Part shown: positions 1 to 6,677 of the stretch, piece after piece
Position numbering within the stretch: position 1 is the first letter of the stretch
Layout: each line of letters begins with the position of its first letter
Assembly (NCBI GenBank): GCA_964563975.1
Contig: CAZLZJ010000032.1
Location: 1 to 25,026 of the forward strand
Length of the DNA: 25,026 bases
Source of the DNA: JAAYJR01 sp964563975
GTDB taxonomy: Bacteria > Bacteroidota > Bacteroidia > Bacteroidales > Prolixibacteraceae
Reading direction: 5' to 3'
Program-made: the position numbers and the translations under genes
The notes under the pieces: generated by a model
Databases searched by the model: none
What the model was told of the DNA's origin: nothing
Seen by the model: the letters and a program-made list of their open reading frames with translations, nothing else

Positions 1-65
1 GGGATGAAAGTTACATATTATTAAACAATTATCAATCTTATTACAAAAAAAATTGATCTCCAAAT

Positions 66-1223
66 TCAGTTATAGTCAATTATGACCGTTCTGCCCTCTT
101 TCTCCGACTTAAGCGCAGCTGTAAAAAGTTTATGACTCCAAGCTGTCTCCTCCGGTGTAACTGTTCTGAAGATTCCGCCTAAATCCCGCCCCGACAGCTC
201 CTCAACAAAAACGCCGGTCATCTGCAGAAAGGCATCAGAAAAACCAAATTCAAATATTCCTCCGGTAATGGAAGGGATAGCCGACTGTGATCCGATATCT
301 GTCCGTATCCACCCCTGCTCCTTTCCCTCTGTCCGCAACAGGTCAAATGCTTTGGGATTGTGAGTTGAAAACTTTGCAGAACCCTTAGTGCCATACACTT
401 CAATAAACCATGTATTTGTGGCTCCCGGCGCCATCCTCTTAGTTTCAATCACCATTGAAAACTGAGAATTAGTTGCAGGATCTTTAGTTTTACAAGTAAG
501 CACGGCATTATCCCAGGTGTTGCAGGGTACGATGCACCCTTTCCCGTCGGGCCTTGTTTTAGCAATATTCTGCAAGTCTGCAGAAACAGACAAAGGCTTC
601 CAACCCATGCGAAAAGGAATATGCAAGGCGTGCATTCCAAGATCACCCATACATCCGTACTCACCATTTATATCAACCTTACGTTTCCAGTTTATGGGCT
701 TATTAAGATCCATATCGCTCGAATGGTGGAATCCCGCCTTCACCTCTATCAGATATCCGTATTGCCCGGTTTCCAGCCATTTGATCAACTTCTGGCAAGC
801 AGGAAAATAGGGAAATTCGGAGCTGCATCTTACCATTACCCCGGGGTTCCTTTCAATTGCCTTAAGAATATTACTATTTGCCTTAATATCAATACCAAAT
901 GGTTTTTCTGCCAACAGATGTTTACCCGAATTTATAATATCAGTATAAAACTGCTCATGAAGGTTGTGCGGCACGGCGCAATATACGGCATCTATCTTAT
1001 CAGATGCAATCAACTCTTTATAATCTTCGGTTTTCACTTCAATACCGGGGAAATTATCGGTATACCATTTCCAGGTTGCAGGATTAGTATCACAAATACC
1101 CTTTAACTCCGGAATACTTCCATCGGTTAAAAGGTGGCACCACCGGGAAATTGCACTGCAAAACTCCCTTCCCATAAGCCCCAGCCCGATGACTCCAAAC
1201 CTGATTTTTTCTCTTTCCATCAT
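66..1223 (-). CDS. Gfo/Idh/MocA-family NAD(P)-dependent oxidoreductase
   Basis: This 385-residue protein is a cytoplasmic dehydrogenase of the Gfo/Idh/MocA family, which oxidises or reduces sugars, inositols and related polyols with NAD(P). The N-terminal Rossmann fold shows the dinucleotide motif GVIGLGLMG (residues 10-18), and the family motif AEKPFG follows the Rossmann core. The C-terminal part has the usual mixed substrate domain, and the length is normal for the family. The start is chosen because its ATG overlaps the TGA of the upstream aminotransferase (ATGA), a classic sign of translational coupling. It is the last gene of a DeoR-aminotransferase-dehydrogenase unit. That pairing suggests oxidation of a hydroxyl to a ketone, or its reverse, next to a transamination. 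The substrate cannot be deduced. Confidence 0.88.
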   Translation of the reverse strand: MMEREKIRFGVIGLGLMGREFCSAISRWCHLLTDGSIPELKGICDTNPATWKWYTDNFPGIEVKTEDYKELIASDKIDAVYCAVPHNLHEQFYTDIINSGKHLLAEKPFGIDIKANSNILKAIERNPGVMVRCSSEFPYFPACQKLIKWLETGQYGYLIEVKAGFHHSSDMDLNKPINWKRKVDINGEYGCMGDLGMHALHIPFRMGWKPLSVSADLQNIAKTRPDGKGCIVPCNTWDNAVLTCKTKDPATNSQFSMVIETKRMAPGATNTWFIEVYGTKGSAKFSTHNPKAFDLLRTEGKEQGWIRTDIGSQSAIPSITGGIFEFGFSDAFLQMTGVFVEELSGRDLGGIFRTVTPEETAWSHKLFTAALKSEKEGRTVIIDYN

Positions 1224-2587
1224 TTATACCCAAATTCCTTTTCAACTTCACCGATAGCCTCCTCTATAAAATCCAATCCCATCAGTGCATATTTTTCATC
1301 CATGATAAGAGGCGGCGACATCCGGAGAATATGCCCTGCCGGAATCCATGCAAGTCCTTTTTGAAATGCCTTTTGATATACAAGCTTTCCTGCTTCATCA
1401 AATGGCTCTTTTGTTGCTTTGTCTTTTACCAGCTCTATACCCAAAAGGAACCCTTTCCCCTTAACATCTCCGATAATGGGGTGTTCATCCTTCATTTTAT
1501 TCATCCTGCTCATAATTGACTTACTTACCGTACGAACATTTTCCAATATTCCTTCCTCTTCTATCACCTCCATTGAAGCCAGGGCTGCAGCACATGCCAT
1601 GGGATTTCCGCCATAACTTGACGAAGCTGAAATTTTCTCCAATGCTTCACCATTCTCTTCCTTAACAACCATAGCGGTTACAGGGAACCCGTTACCAAAA
1701 GATTTTCCAAAGGTTACTATATCGGGAACAACATCATAATGTGTAAGCGCCAGCCACTCGCCTGTTCTTCCCATGCCTGCAAGCACCTCATCATCAATAA
1801 GCAGTATCCGGTGCTTCTCACAAAGTTTTTTCAACTTCGGAAAAAAATCATCAGGCGGAAATATACTGCCTCCCCATCCCTGTACGGGTTCAAGCACAAA
1901 GCCCGCAACATTCCCGACCGTACCCTCCTTAAGGAAGTTTTCATAAAAGTTTATATAAGCATCCGTATCTATCGACCCGTCATTTTTTGTCCATAACGGG
2001 CGGTACGGATCAGGGCGGGGTACCATATAAAAACCTGCTGCACGGGTAGGACCATAACTATGCACCTCTCCACGGTACATCTGGGCACAGCTTACAGCAG
2101 CTAAAGTTTTACCATGAAAATCCCTGTAGGCCGATATAAATTCATGCTTCCCCGTAATAGCCCTTGCTGCGCGAATTGCTGCCTCAACAGCTGTGGTTCC
2201 GTCGGAATATAACTGAATTGCATTTAAATTGCCGGGAAGCACAGCAGCCATCTTCTCCATCAGCTTCTCCTTAACGGGAGTGGTAAAATCATGGGCATTC
2301 ATAAGCTTCTTAACCCAATATGAGATAGCTTCCGAAATTTTCGGATGACAATGACCCAATGAAGTCACATAAATTCCTGAAGAAAAATCAAGATACCTGT
2401 TACCATCCACATCAGTAAGAGTTATACCGTATCCCTCTTCAAAGGAGACAGGGAACAACTTTACCTGTGAGCTCAGCCCTTTCATATACTTTGAAGTATT
2501 TTTGTGCATAGCTCTCGATTTGGGCCCCGGAAGTTCCGTTTTCAGCTGAGGAATTCCTAATGCACTCTCTTTCCACCAATCTTTCAT
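1220..2587 (-). CDS. Class III PLP-dependent aminotransferase (GABA-aminotransferase-like)
   Basis: This 455-residue protein is a class III (omega-) aminotransferase, a PLP enzyme that moves an amino group between an amine or amino acid and a keto acid or aldehyde. The PLP-binding lysine is K295 in VTFGKSFGNG. The pyridine-nitrogen aspartate is D266 in IDDEV, and the phosphate-binding turn is SDGTTAVEAA (128-137). The FHGKT (157-161) and LEPVQG (232-237) motifs are also in place, so the active site looks intact. Length matches 4-aminobutyrate aminotransferases, but class III members also act on acetylornithine, diamines, dialkylglycine and amino sugars, so the substrate is open. It begins 39 bases after the DeoR-type gene and overlaps the following dehydrogenase by 4 bases. 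Confidence 0.9.
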   Translation of the reverse strand: MKDWWKESALGIPQLKTELPGPKSRAMHKNTSKYMKGLSSQVKLFPVSFEEGYGITLTDVDGNRYLDFSSGIYVTSLGHCHPKISEAISYWVKKLMNAHDFTTPVKEKLMEKMAAVLPGNLNAIQLYSDGTTAVEAAIRAARAITGKHEFISAYRDFHGKTLAAVSCAQMYRGEVHSYGPTRAAGFYMVPRPDPYRPLWTKNDGSIDTDAYINFYENFLKEGTVGNVAGFVLEPVQGWGGSIFPPDDFFPKLKKLCEKHRILLIDDEVLAGMGRTGEWLALTHYDVVPDIVTFGKSFGNGFPVTAMVVKEENGEALEKISASSSYGGNPMACAAALASMEVIEEEGILENVRTVSKSIMSRMNKMKDEHPIIGDVKGKGFLLGIELVKDKATKEPFDEAGKLVYQKAFQKGLAWIPAGHILRMSPPLIMDEKYALMGLDFIEEAIGEVEKEFGYK

Positions 2588-2626
2588 TTTATAAATCTTA
2601 AAATTATTTGTAAATAAATTAAACTC

Positions 2627-3412
2627 TCAATACTTTTTGCCAGTAATAATATTTATATTATTCTCTAAATATTTTGCTAAATAGTGATCACTAAGTTCAC
2701 TGTCGGTGATTACGACATCTACAGCCGACAAGGGGGCAAACCGCACAAACGAATCCTTTTCAATTTTTGAAGAGTCGCATAAAAGAAAAACTTTTTCGGA
2801 ATTCCCTGCCATCTTTGATGTGACAGATGCTTCATTCTCATCATAAGATGTCAATCCCCCCTCAAGTGATACACCGTCGGCTCCGATAAAAGCCTTTTTT
2901 GCATGAAACTGAGAAATATTCCTGTCAGCAAACAGGCCATAAATAGCTTTACGCTCATTAATCACCTCTCCGCCGATGAGTATGAGCTTGATGGCAGGAA
3001 AATTGATCAGCTCAGACACTATGGGAAGTGAATTTGTAATAATGGTGAGCGACTCAAACTTTGTAACATACTTCGACATAAACGATAAAGTACTGCCGCA
3101 ATCAATAAAAATAATATCGTTATTTTCAATGAATGAGGAAGCTGTACGGCAAATAGCTTCTTTATTTTGTCTGTTCCTGCTGATCTTGCTGTCATAGGTA
3201 AAAAGATTTCCTGCAGCAACCGACCTCACTGCACCACCATGGGTTCTTATCAACAATCCCTTATTTTCCAGGTCGGTCAGATCGCGCCGTACCGTTATTT
3301 CAGAAACATTACACCTCTCCATTATCGAACGGCCTGATACAAAATCATTACTGTGCAAAAGATCTAAAATGATCTTTTTACGCTCTTCAGGCTTCAAAGT
3401 TCTGTTTGTCAT
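2627..3412 (-). CDS. DeoR-family transcriptional regulator
   Basis: This is a 261-residue repressor-type protein with the two domains of the DeoR family. The N-terminal winged helix-turn-helix (about residues 9-60) contains SEITVRRDLTDLENKG. The C-terminal sugar-phosphate-sensing domain has FIDCGST, the ITNS turn, LIGGEV and the FIGADG motif. Family members normally bind a phosphorylated sugar or polyol and then release DNA. The ATG at 3412 is preferred over an in-frame TTG one codon upstream. It heads the unit with the aminotransferase and dehydrogenase and has a promoter (3448-3478) and a candidate operator (3430-3448) just upstream, so autoregulation and control of the two enzymes is the natural inference. 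This hints that the effector is a phosphorylated carbohydrate-like metabolite, which is not shown. Confidence 0.9.
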   Translation of the reverse strand: MTNRTLKPEERKKIILDLLHSNDFVSGRSIMERCNVSEITVRRDLTDLENKGLLIRTHGGAVRSVAAGNLFTYDSKISRNRQNKEAICRTASSFIENNDIIFIDCGSTLSFMSKYVTKFESLTIITNSLPIVSELINFPAIKLILIGGEVINERKAIYGLFADRNISQFHAKKAFIGADGVSLEGGLTSYDENEASVTSKMAGNSEKVFLLCDSSKIEKDSFVRFAPLSAVDVVITDSELSDHYLAKYLENNINIITGKKY

Positions 3413-3429
3413 CAATTCAGCTTATGATC

Positions 3430-3448
3430 GTTTCGGTCAATATCGAAC
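3430..3448. promoter_or_regulatory. Candidate DeoR operator (inverted repeat)
   Basis: GTTTCG and TCGAAC face each other across 7 bases, sharing a TTCG/CGAA core. The site lies immediately downstream of the predicted -7 box of the deoR-like gene, over the expected transcription start, where a repressor would block initiation. TTCG/CGAA half-sites are typical of several DeoR-family operators. A further GAAACGAT at 3539-3546, next to the start of the divergent gene, is the exact reverse complement of ATCGTTTC at 3427-3434 and may be a second half-site. The assignment is inferred. Confidence 0.4.
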
Positions 3449-3478
3449 AAACTTAATCAATTTAAATTGAAAAACAAA
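3448..3478 (-). promoter_or_regulatory. Predicted Bacteroidota promoter of the deoR-like operon
   Basis: Read on the minus strand, TTTG (3475-3478) is followed after 19 bases by TAAGTTTG (3448-3455). This is a full match to the Bacteroidota consensus TTTG-N19-TAnnTTTG. The predicted start of transcription falls near 3442-3446, giving a leader of about 30 bases before the ATG at 3412. Confidence 0.6.
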
Positions 3479-3490
3479 TAATTTCTTAAT

Positions 3491-3515
3491 ACTATTTTAA
3501 ATATTTACTATTTTA
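3491..3515. repeat. Short direct repeat in the divergent regulatory region
   Basis: ACTATTTTA occurs at 3491-3499 and again at 3507-3515, a 16-base period, about 1.5 helix turns. The repeat lies 43-67 bases upstream of the UpxY-like gene. It may be part of that gene's promoter or operator, but in such AT-rich DNA chance is a fair explanation. Confidence 0.3.
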
Positions 3516-3557
3516 GTCGCACCATTAAACTGAATATAGAAACGATTAAATCATAAT

Positions 3558-4103
3558 ATGAGCGCATTCAAACCAATAAGTAAAAATTGGTATGTGGTTC
3601 GTACGCGGGCCAGATCTGAAAAAAAGGTATATTCCGAACTGACAAGCCGGGAGATAAGCTGTTTCCTTCCCATGCAAAGGAAGCTTCGCCAATGGAAGGA
3701 TCGCAAAAAATGGGTTAACCTGCCGCTGATAACCGGATACTGCTTTGTCTGCATCAGTAAAAATGAGTATAACCGGGTGCTTCAAACAGACAATGTTGTC
3801 TCTTTCATCACCTTTGAAGGCAAAGCGGCAGTAGTGCCTTCCATACAAATAGAACAACTTAAGCTAATGCTTATGCAATCAGCTTTTGAAGTGGAGGCGA
3901 TTAATGAAAATATCGAACCGGGACAAAAAGTTGAAATAGTAAAAGGCCCGTTAATCGGATTAGAAGGAGAATTTGTGAAATGTAAAAGCAAAAACAGATT
4001 TATCCTGCGGGTTGAACATATCAACTCACTCTTTTCCGTTGAACTGCCATCAGATTATGTTACACTGTTAACCAAAAAACATTTTGCCTATTCGGGTCAA
4101 TGA
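3558..4103 (+). CDS. UpxY/NusG-like transcription antiterminator
   Basis: This 181-residue protein is a specialised NusG paralog of the UpxY/RfaH type. The N-terminal NGN domain (about 10-105) starts with NWYVVRTRARSEKKV and includes the ITGYCFV strand. A KOW domain follows (about 120-175) with GQKVEIVKGPLIGLEGEFV. NusG proteins bind RNA polymerase and alter pausing and termination. In Bacteroides, UpxY paralogs are the first gene of capsular polysaccharide operons and antiterminate that operon. Here no polysaccharide operon follows: the next gene, 51 bases on, is tex. The general cellular NusG is normally encoded beside ribosomal-protein genes, so this copy is probably a paralog. Its target is unknown. 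Confidence 0.85.
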   Translation: MSAFKPISKNWYVVRTRARSEKKVYSELTSREISCFLPMQRKLRQWKDRKKWVNLPLITGYCFVCISKNEYNRVLQTDNVVSFITFEGKAAVVPSIQIEQLKLMLMQSAFEVEAINENIEPGQKVEIVKGPLIGLEGEFVKCKSKNRFILRVEHINSLFSVELPSDYVTLLTKKHFAYSGQ

Positions 4104-4108
4104 CCTTC

Positions 4109-4135
4109 TTGCTGACTTTTTCTTTTTTACCTTTG
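4109..4135 (+). promoter_or_regulatory. Predicted promoter of tex
   Basis: TACCTTTG (4128-4135) is a perfect match to the Bacteroidota -7 element TAnnTTTG, with a TTG (4109-4111) 16 bases upstream. It lies between the UpxY-like gene and tex, 19 bases before the tex ATG, so tex can probably be transcribed independently of its neighbour. Confidence 0.45.
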
Positions 4136-4154
4136 CCTGATAAATCATTAAATA

Positions 4155-6287
4155 ATGAACTCAAAGATCATTGAAATCATATCCCAAAAATCAGGATTAA
4201 GAATTGAAGCTGTTGCAAACACAGTTAAATTATTATCCGAATCTGCCACTGTACCATTTATTGCACGATACCGGAAAGAGATGACCGGCGGGTTGGACGA
4301 AGAGCAGATCATCCGGATCAAAGAGCTGTGTAACAAATTCACAGAGCTTGAAAAAAGAAAAAAAAGTGTGCTGAAAAGAGTTGAAGAGCTGGGTGCTCTC
4401 ACGGAAGAGCTTAAAAAAAGGATCTCTCAATGCACTGAACCAATCGAACTTGAAGATATTTATCTCCCGTATAAACCAAAAAAAGAGACTAAAGCTGCAA
4501 TTGCAAAAAAGAGGGGACTTGAACCATTAGCTGAAATTCTTTTCAGACAGCAGGAACAGAACCCCGAATTAAGGGCTTCGGCCTTTTTGAATGATGAAGT
4601 AAAAGAAGTTGAAGAGGCGCTGTCAGGAGCCAGGGATATAATATCGGAATGGATAGCCGAAAATGAACAGGCAAGAAATATTGTAAGAAGAGAATTTTCA
4701 AGAGGAGCTCTTCTCTCTTCAAAAGTTATTAAAGGTAAAGAGGAGGAGGCATTGAAATATCGCGACTACTTTGAGTGGAGTGAGCCATGGAAAAGATGCG
4801 CTTCCCATAGATTTCTGGCAATCAGCCGGGGAGAAAAGGAAGGTTTCCTGAGAATGTCGGTGAAGCCCGACAAAGCAATACCCCGGGAACATTTACTGAA
4901 ATTTTTTGTGAGACCGGGCAATAGCAGCTCCACCCACGTGATGATGGCAGTGAAAGAGAGCTATAAAAGACTGATCGAGCCTTCAATGGAAAATGAGTTC
5001 TTAAAAATACTGAAAGAGAAAGCCGACAAAGAGGCAATTGACATATTTTCCAAAAATCTGCGCCAGTTACTGCTTGCCCCGCCTCTCGGGCAAAAACGTA
5101 TTCTTGCTCTTGACCCGGGATACAGAACAGGCTGCAAGGTAGTCTGCCTTGATGAACAGGGCAATCTTCTTCATAACGACACCATATACCCGCACAAACC
5201 CCGTGAAGATAAAAAGATGGCTTCCAAAAAGATTGCTTCAATGGTAAATGCCTATAAAATTGAAGCTATTGCAATAGGCAACGGAACAGCCGGCAGGGAA
5301 ACAGAAAGCTTTATTAAAAATATTAAATTTGACAGAAAGCTGAAGGTCTTTGTTGTAAGCGAAGATGGAGCATCTGCCTACTCAGCCTCTCCGGCAGCAC
5401 GGCAGGAATTCCCCGGCTATGACGTCACGGTAAGAGGTGCCGTCTCTATCGGCAGGAGACTGATGGACCCGTTGGCAGAGTTAGTAAAAATAGAACCCAA
5501 AAGTATAGGGGTCGGACAATACCAACATGATGTAAATCAAAAAAATCTGAAAGAGAGCCTCGACTCGATGGTTGAAATATGCGTCAACACTGTTGGCGTT
5601 AATGTAAATACCGCCAGCTATCATCTCCTTGCATATATCTCGGGAATAGGCCCGGTACTGGCTGAAAATATTGTAGAATACAGAAAATCAACCGGAAATT
5701 TCAAATCACGGGAGGATTTAAAAAATGTCAAACTTATGGGGCCAAAAGCTTTTGAGCAGTCGGCAGGCTTTTTAAGGATCCCCGGCAGCAGCAATCCTCT
5801 CGACAACTCTGCAGTGCACCCTGAATCGTACGGGGTGGTGAAAAAAATAGCAGATGACCTCCAATGCAATATTGAGGAACTGATTCACAATGAAAAGTTG
5901 GTTTCAAAGATAAAACCGGAGAAATATATTTCGGATACAACCGGACTGCCCACCCTTATCGATATAAAAAATGAGTTGCTGAAACCGGGACTCGACCCTC
6001 GCAAACCGGCAAAAGTATTTGAATTTGCCGAAAATGTTTTTTCAATTGAAGATCTGAAAGAGGGTATGATAATACCGGGAATAGTCAATAATATAACAAA
6101 ATTTGGCGCTTTTGTTGATCTGGGAATAAAGCAATCGGGACTGATACATATCTCCGAACTTGCCGACCGGTTTATTTCTGACCCTTCAGAGGTGGTAAAA
6201 CTCCATCAGCACCTTAAAGTAAGAGTAAAAGAGATAGATATGGCACGACAAAGAATACAACTGTCACTTAAAGGAGTGGAACAGTGA
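4155..6287 (+). CDS. tex: Tex family RNA-binding transcription accessory protein
   Basis: This 710-residue protein has the full Tex architecture. The N-terminal helical region (about 1-300) contains the family segment VPFIARYRKEMTGGLDE. A YqgF/RNase H-like domain begins at D320 in DPGYRTG. A helix-hairpin-helix region lies around SGIGPVLAENIV (496-507), and a C-terminal S1 RNA-binding domain spans about 636-705 with FGAFVDLG. Tex is a nucleic-acid-binding protein conserved across bacteria and linked to transcription and RNA metabolism; its exact biochemical role is not settled. Length is close to the usual 720-780 residues and nothing appears truncated. It sits downstream of an antitermination factor but has its own candidate promoter. 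Confidence 0.96.
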   Translation: MNSKIIEIISQKSGLRIEAVANTVKLLSESATVPFIARYRKEMTGGLDEEQIIRIKELCNKFTELEKRKKSVLKRVEELGALTEELKKRISQCTEPIELEDIYLPYKPKKETKAAIAKKRGLEPLAEILFRQQEQNPELRASAFLNDEVKEVEEALSGARDIISEWIAENEQARNIVRREFSRGALLSSKVIKGKEEEALKYRDYFEWSEPWKRCASHRFLAISRGEKEGFLRMSVKPDKAIPREHLLKFFVRPGNSSSTHVMMAVKESYKRLIEPSMENEFLKILKEKADKEAIDIFSKNLRQLLLAPPLGQKRILALDPGYRTGCKVVCLDEQGNLLHNDTIYPHKPREDKKMASKKIASMVNAYKIEAIAIGNGTAGRETESFIKNIKFDRKLKVFVVSEDGASAYSASPAARQEFPGYDVTVRGAVSIGRRLMDPLAELVKIEPKSIGVGQYQHDVNQKNLKESLDSMVEICVNTVGVNVNTASYHLLAYISGIGPVLAENIVEYRKSTGNFKSREDLKNVKLMGPKAFEQSAGFLRIPGSSNPLDNSAVHPESYGVVKKIADDLQCNIEELIHNEKLVSKIKPEKYISDTTGLPTLIDIKNELLKPGLDPRKPAKVFEFAENVFSIEDLKEGMIIPGIVNNITKFGAFVDLGIKQSGLIHISELADRFISDPSEVVKLHQHLKVRVKEIDMARQRIQLSLKGVEQ

Positions 6288-6352
6288 CAACAATTTGCGG
6301 AGATTTATAAATACAAAGTACCCGGCCATTAAAAAGGCCTCTTTAAAACCTA

Positions 6353-6598
6353 TCACTCATCTTCGTCAAGGAGCTCTTCATTTTCAAACTCACTTTCCAG
6401 AAACTCTTCTGCCTCTTCTATAAGTCCGGCAATCAGATCTTCATCTCCGGGTTCTCCATCAATCCAATGTATCACCTGATTATTCCAAAAATCGTCAATA
6501 TCAGCTTCAACAATAAAACGGGGAGCGGTTGTATGAACAACAAAAATGGTACCTGGAGTATCCTGAGAATTATCAGCTAATAAAAATCTGGGCAACAT
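6353..6598 (-). CDS. Small acidic hypothetical protein
   Basis: This 81-residue protein belongs to no family I can name with confidence. The N-terminal half looks like a small folded beta unit (FLLADNS, TIFVVHT, RFIVEA), and the last 30 residues are almost all Glu, Asp and Leu, giving a very acidic helical tail. There is no signal peptide and no membrane segment, so it should be cytoplasmic. It is encoded alone, convergent with tex and divergent from the symporter gene. The clear hydrophobic periodicity and sharply biased composition argue that it is a genuine gene. The acidic tail could mediate binding to a basic protein or mimic nucleic acid, but no function is claimed. Confidence 0.75.
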   Translation of the reverse strand: MLPRFLLADNSQDTPGTIFVVHTTAPRFIVEADIDDFWNNQVIHWIDGEPGDEDLIAGLIEEAEEFLESEFENEELLDEDE

Positions 6599-6677
6599 GC
6601 TCTGTTCTTTTAAAATTATGTGGCGAATTTATTAAATAGATTGTTATTTTTAGCCAAAATTTATAAAAAGATTGCCT

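Noticed and set aside
1..65. T-run on the minus strand after the dehydrogenase gene, suggesting a terminator
   Set aside because: Eight Ts are present, but the sequence before them pairs in only about three bases (TTG with CAA), too weak to call an intrinsic terminator.
621..1106. 161-residue plus-strand reading frame inside the dehydrogenase gene
   Set aside because: It is antisense to a well-conserved enzyme, has no recognisable motif and its composition is that of a shadow frame.
4822..5241. 139-residue minus-strand reading frame inside tex
   Set aside because: It overlaps the conserved core of Tex on the opposite strand and lacks any family features.
6321..6345. GGCC/GGCC pair between tex and the small acidic gene as a bidirectional terminator
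   Set aside because: The stem is only 4 bp around an 8-base A-rich loop, with no convincing T-run after it on either strand.
6641..6658. TATTTTTA before the symporter gene as a -7 box
   Set aside because: It misses the final G of TAnnTTTG, and no TTTG lies at a suitable distance, so it is not better than chance in AT-rich DNA.
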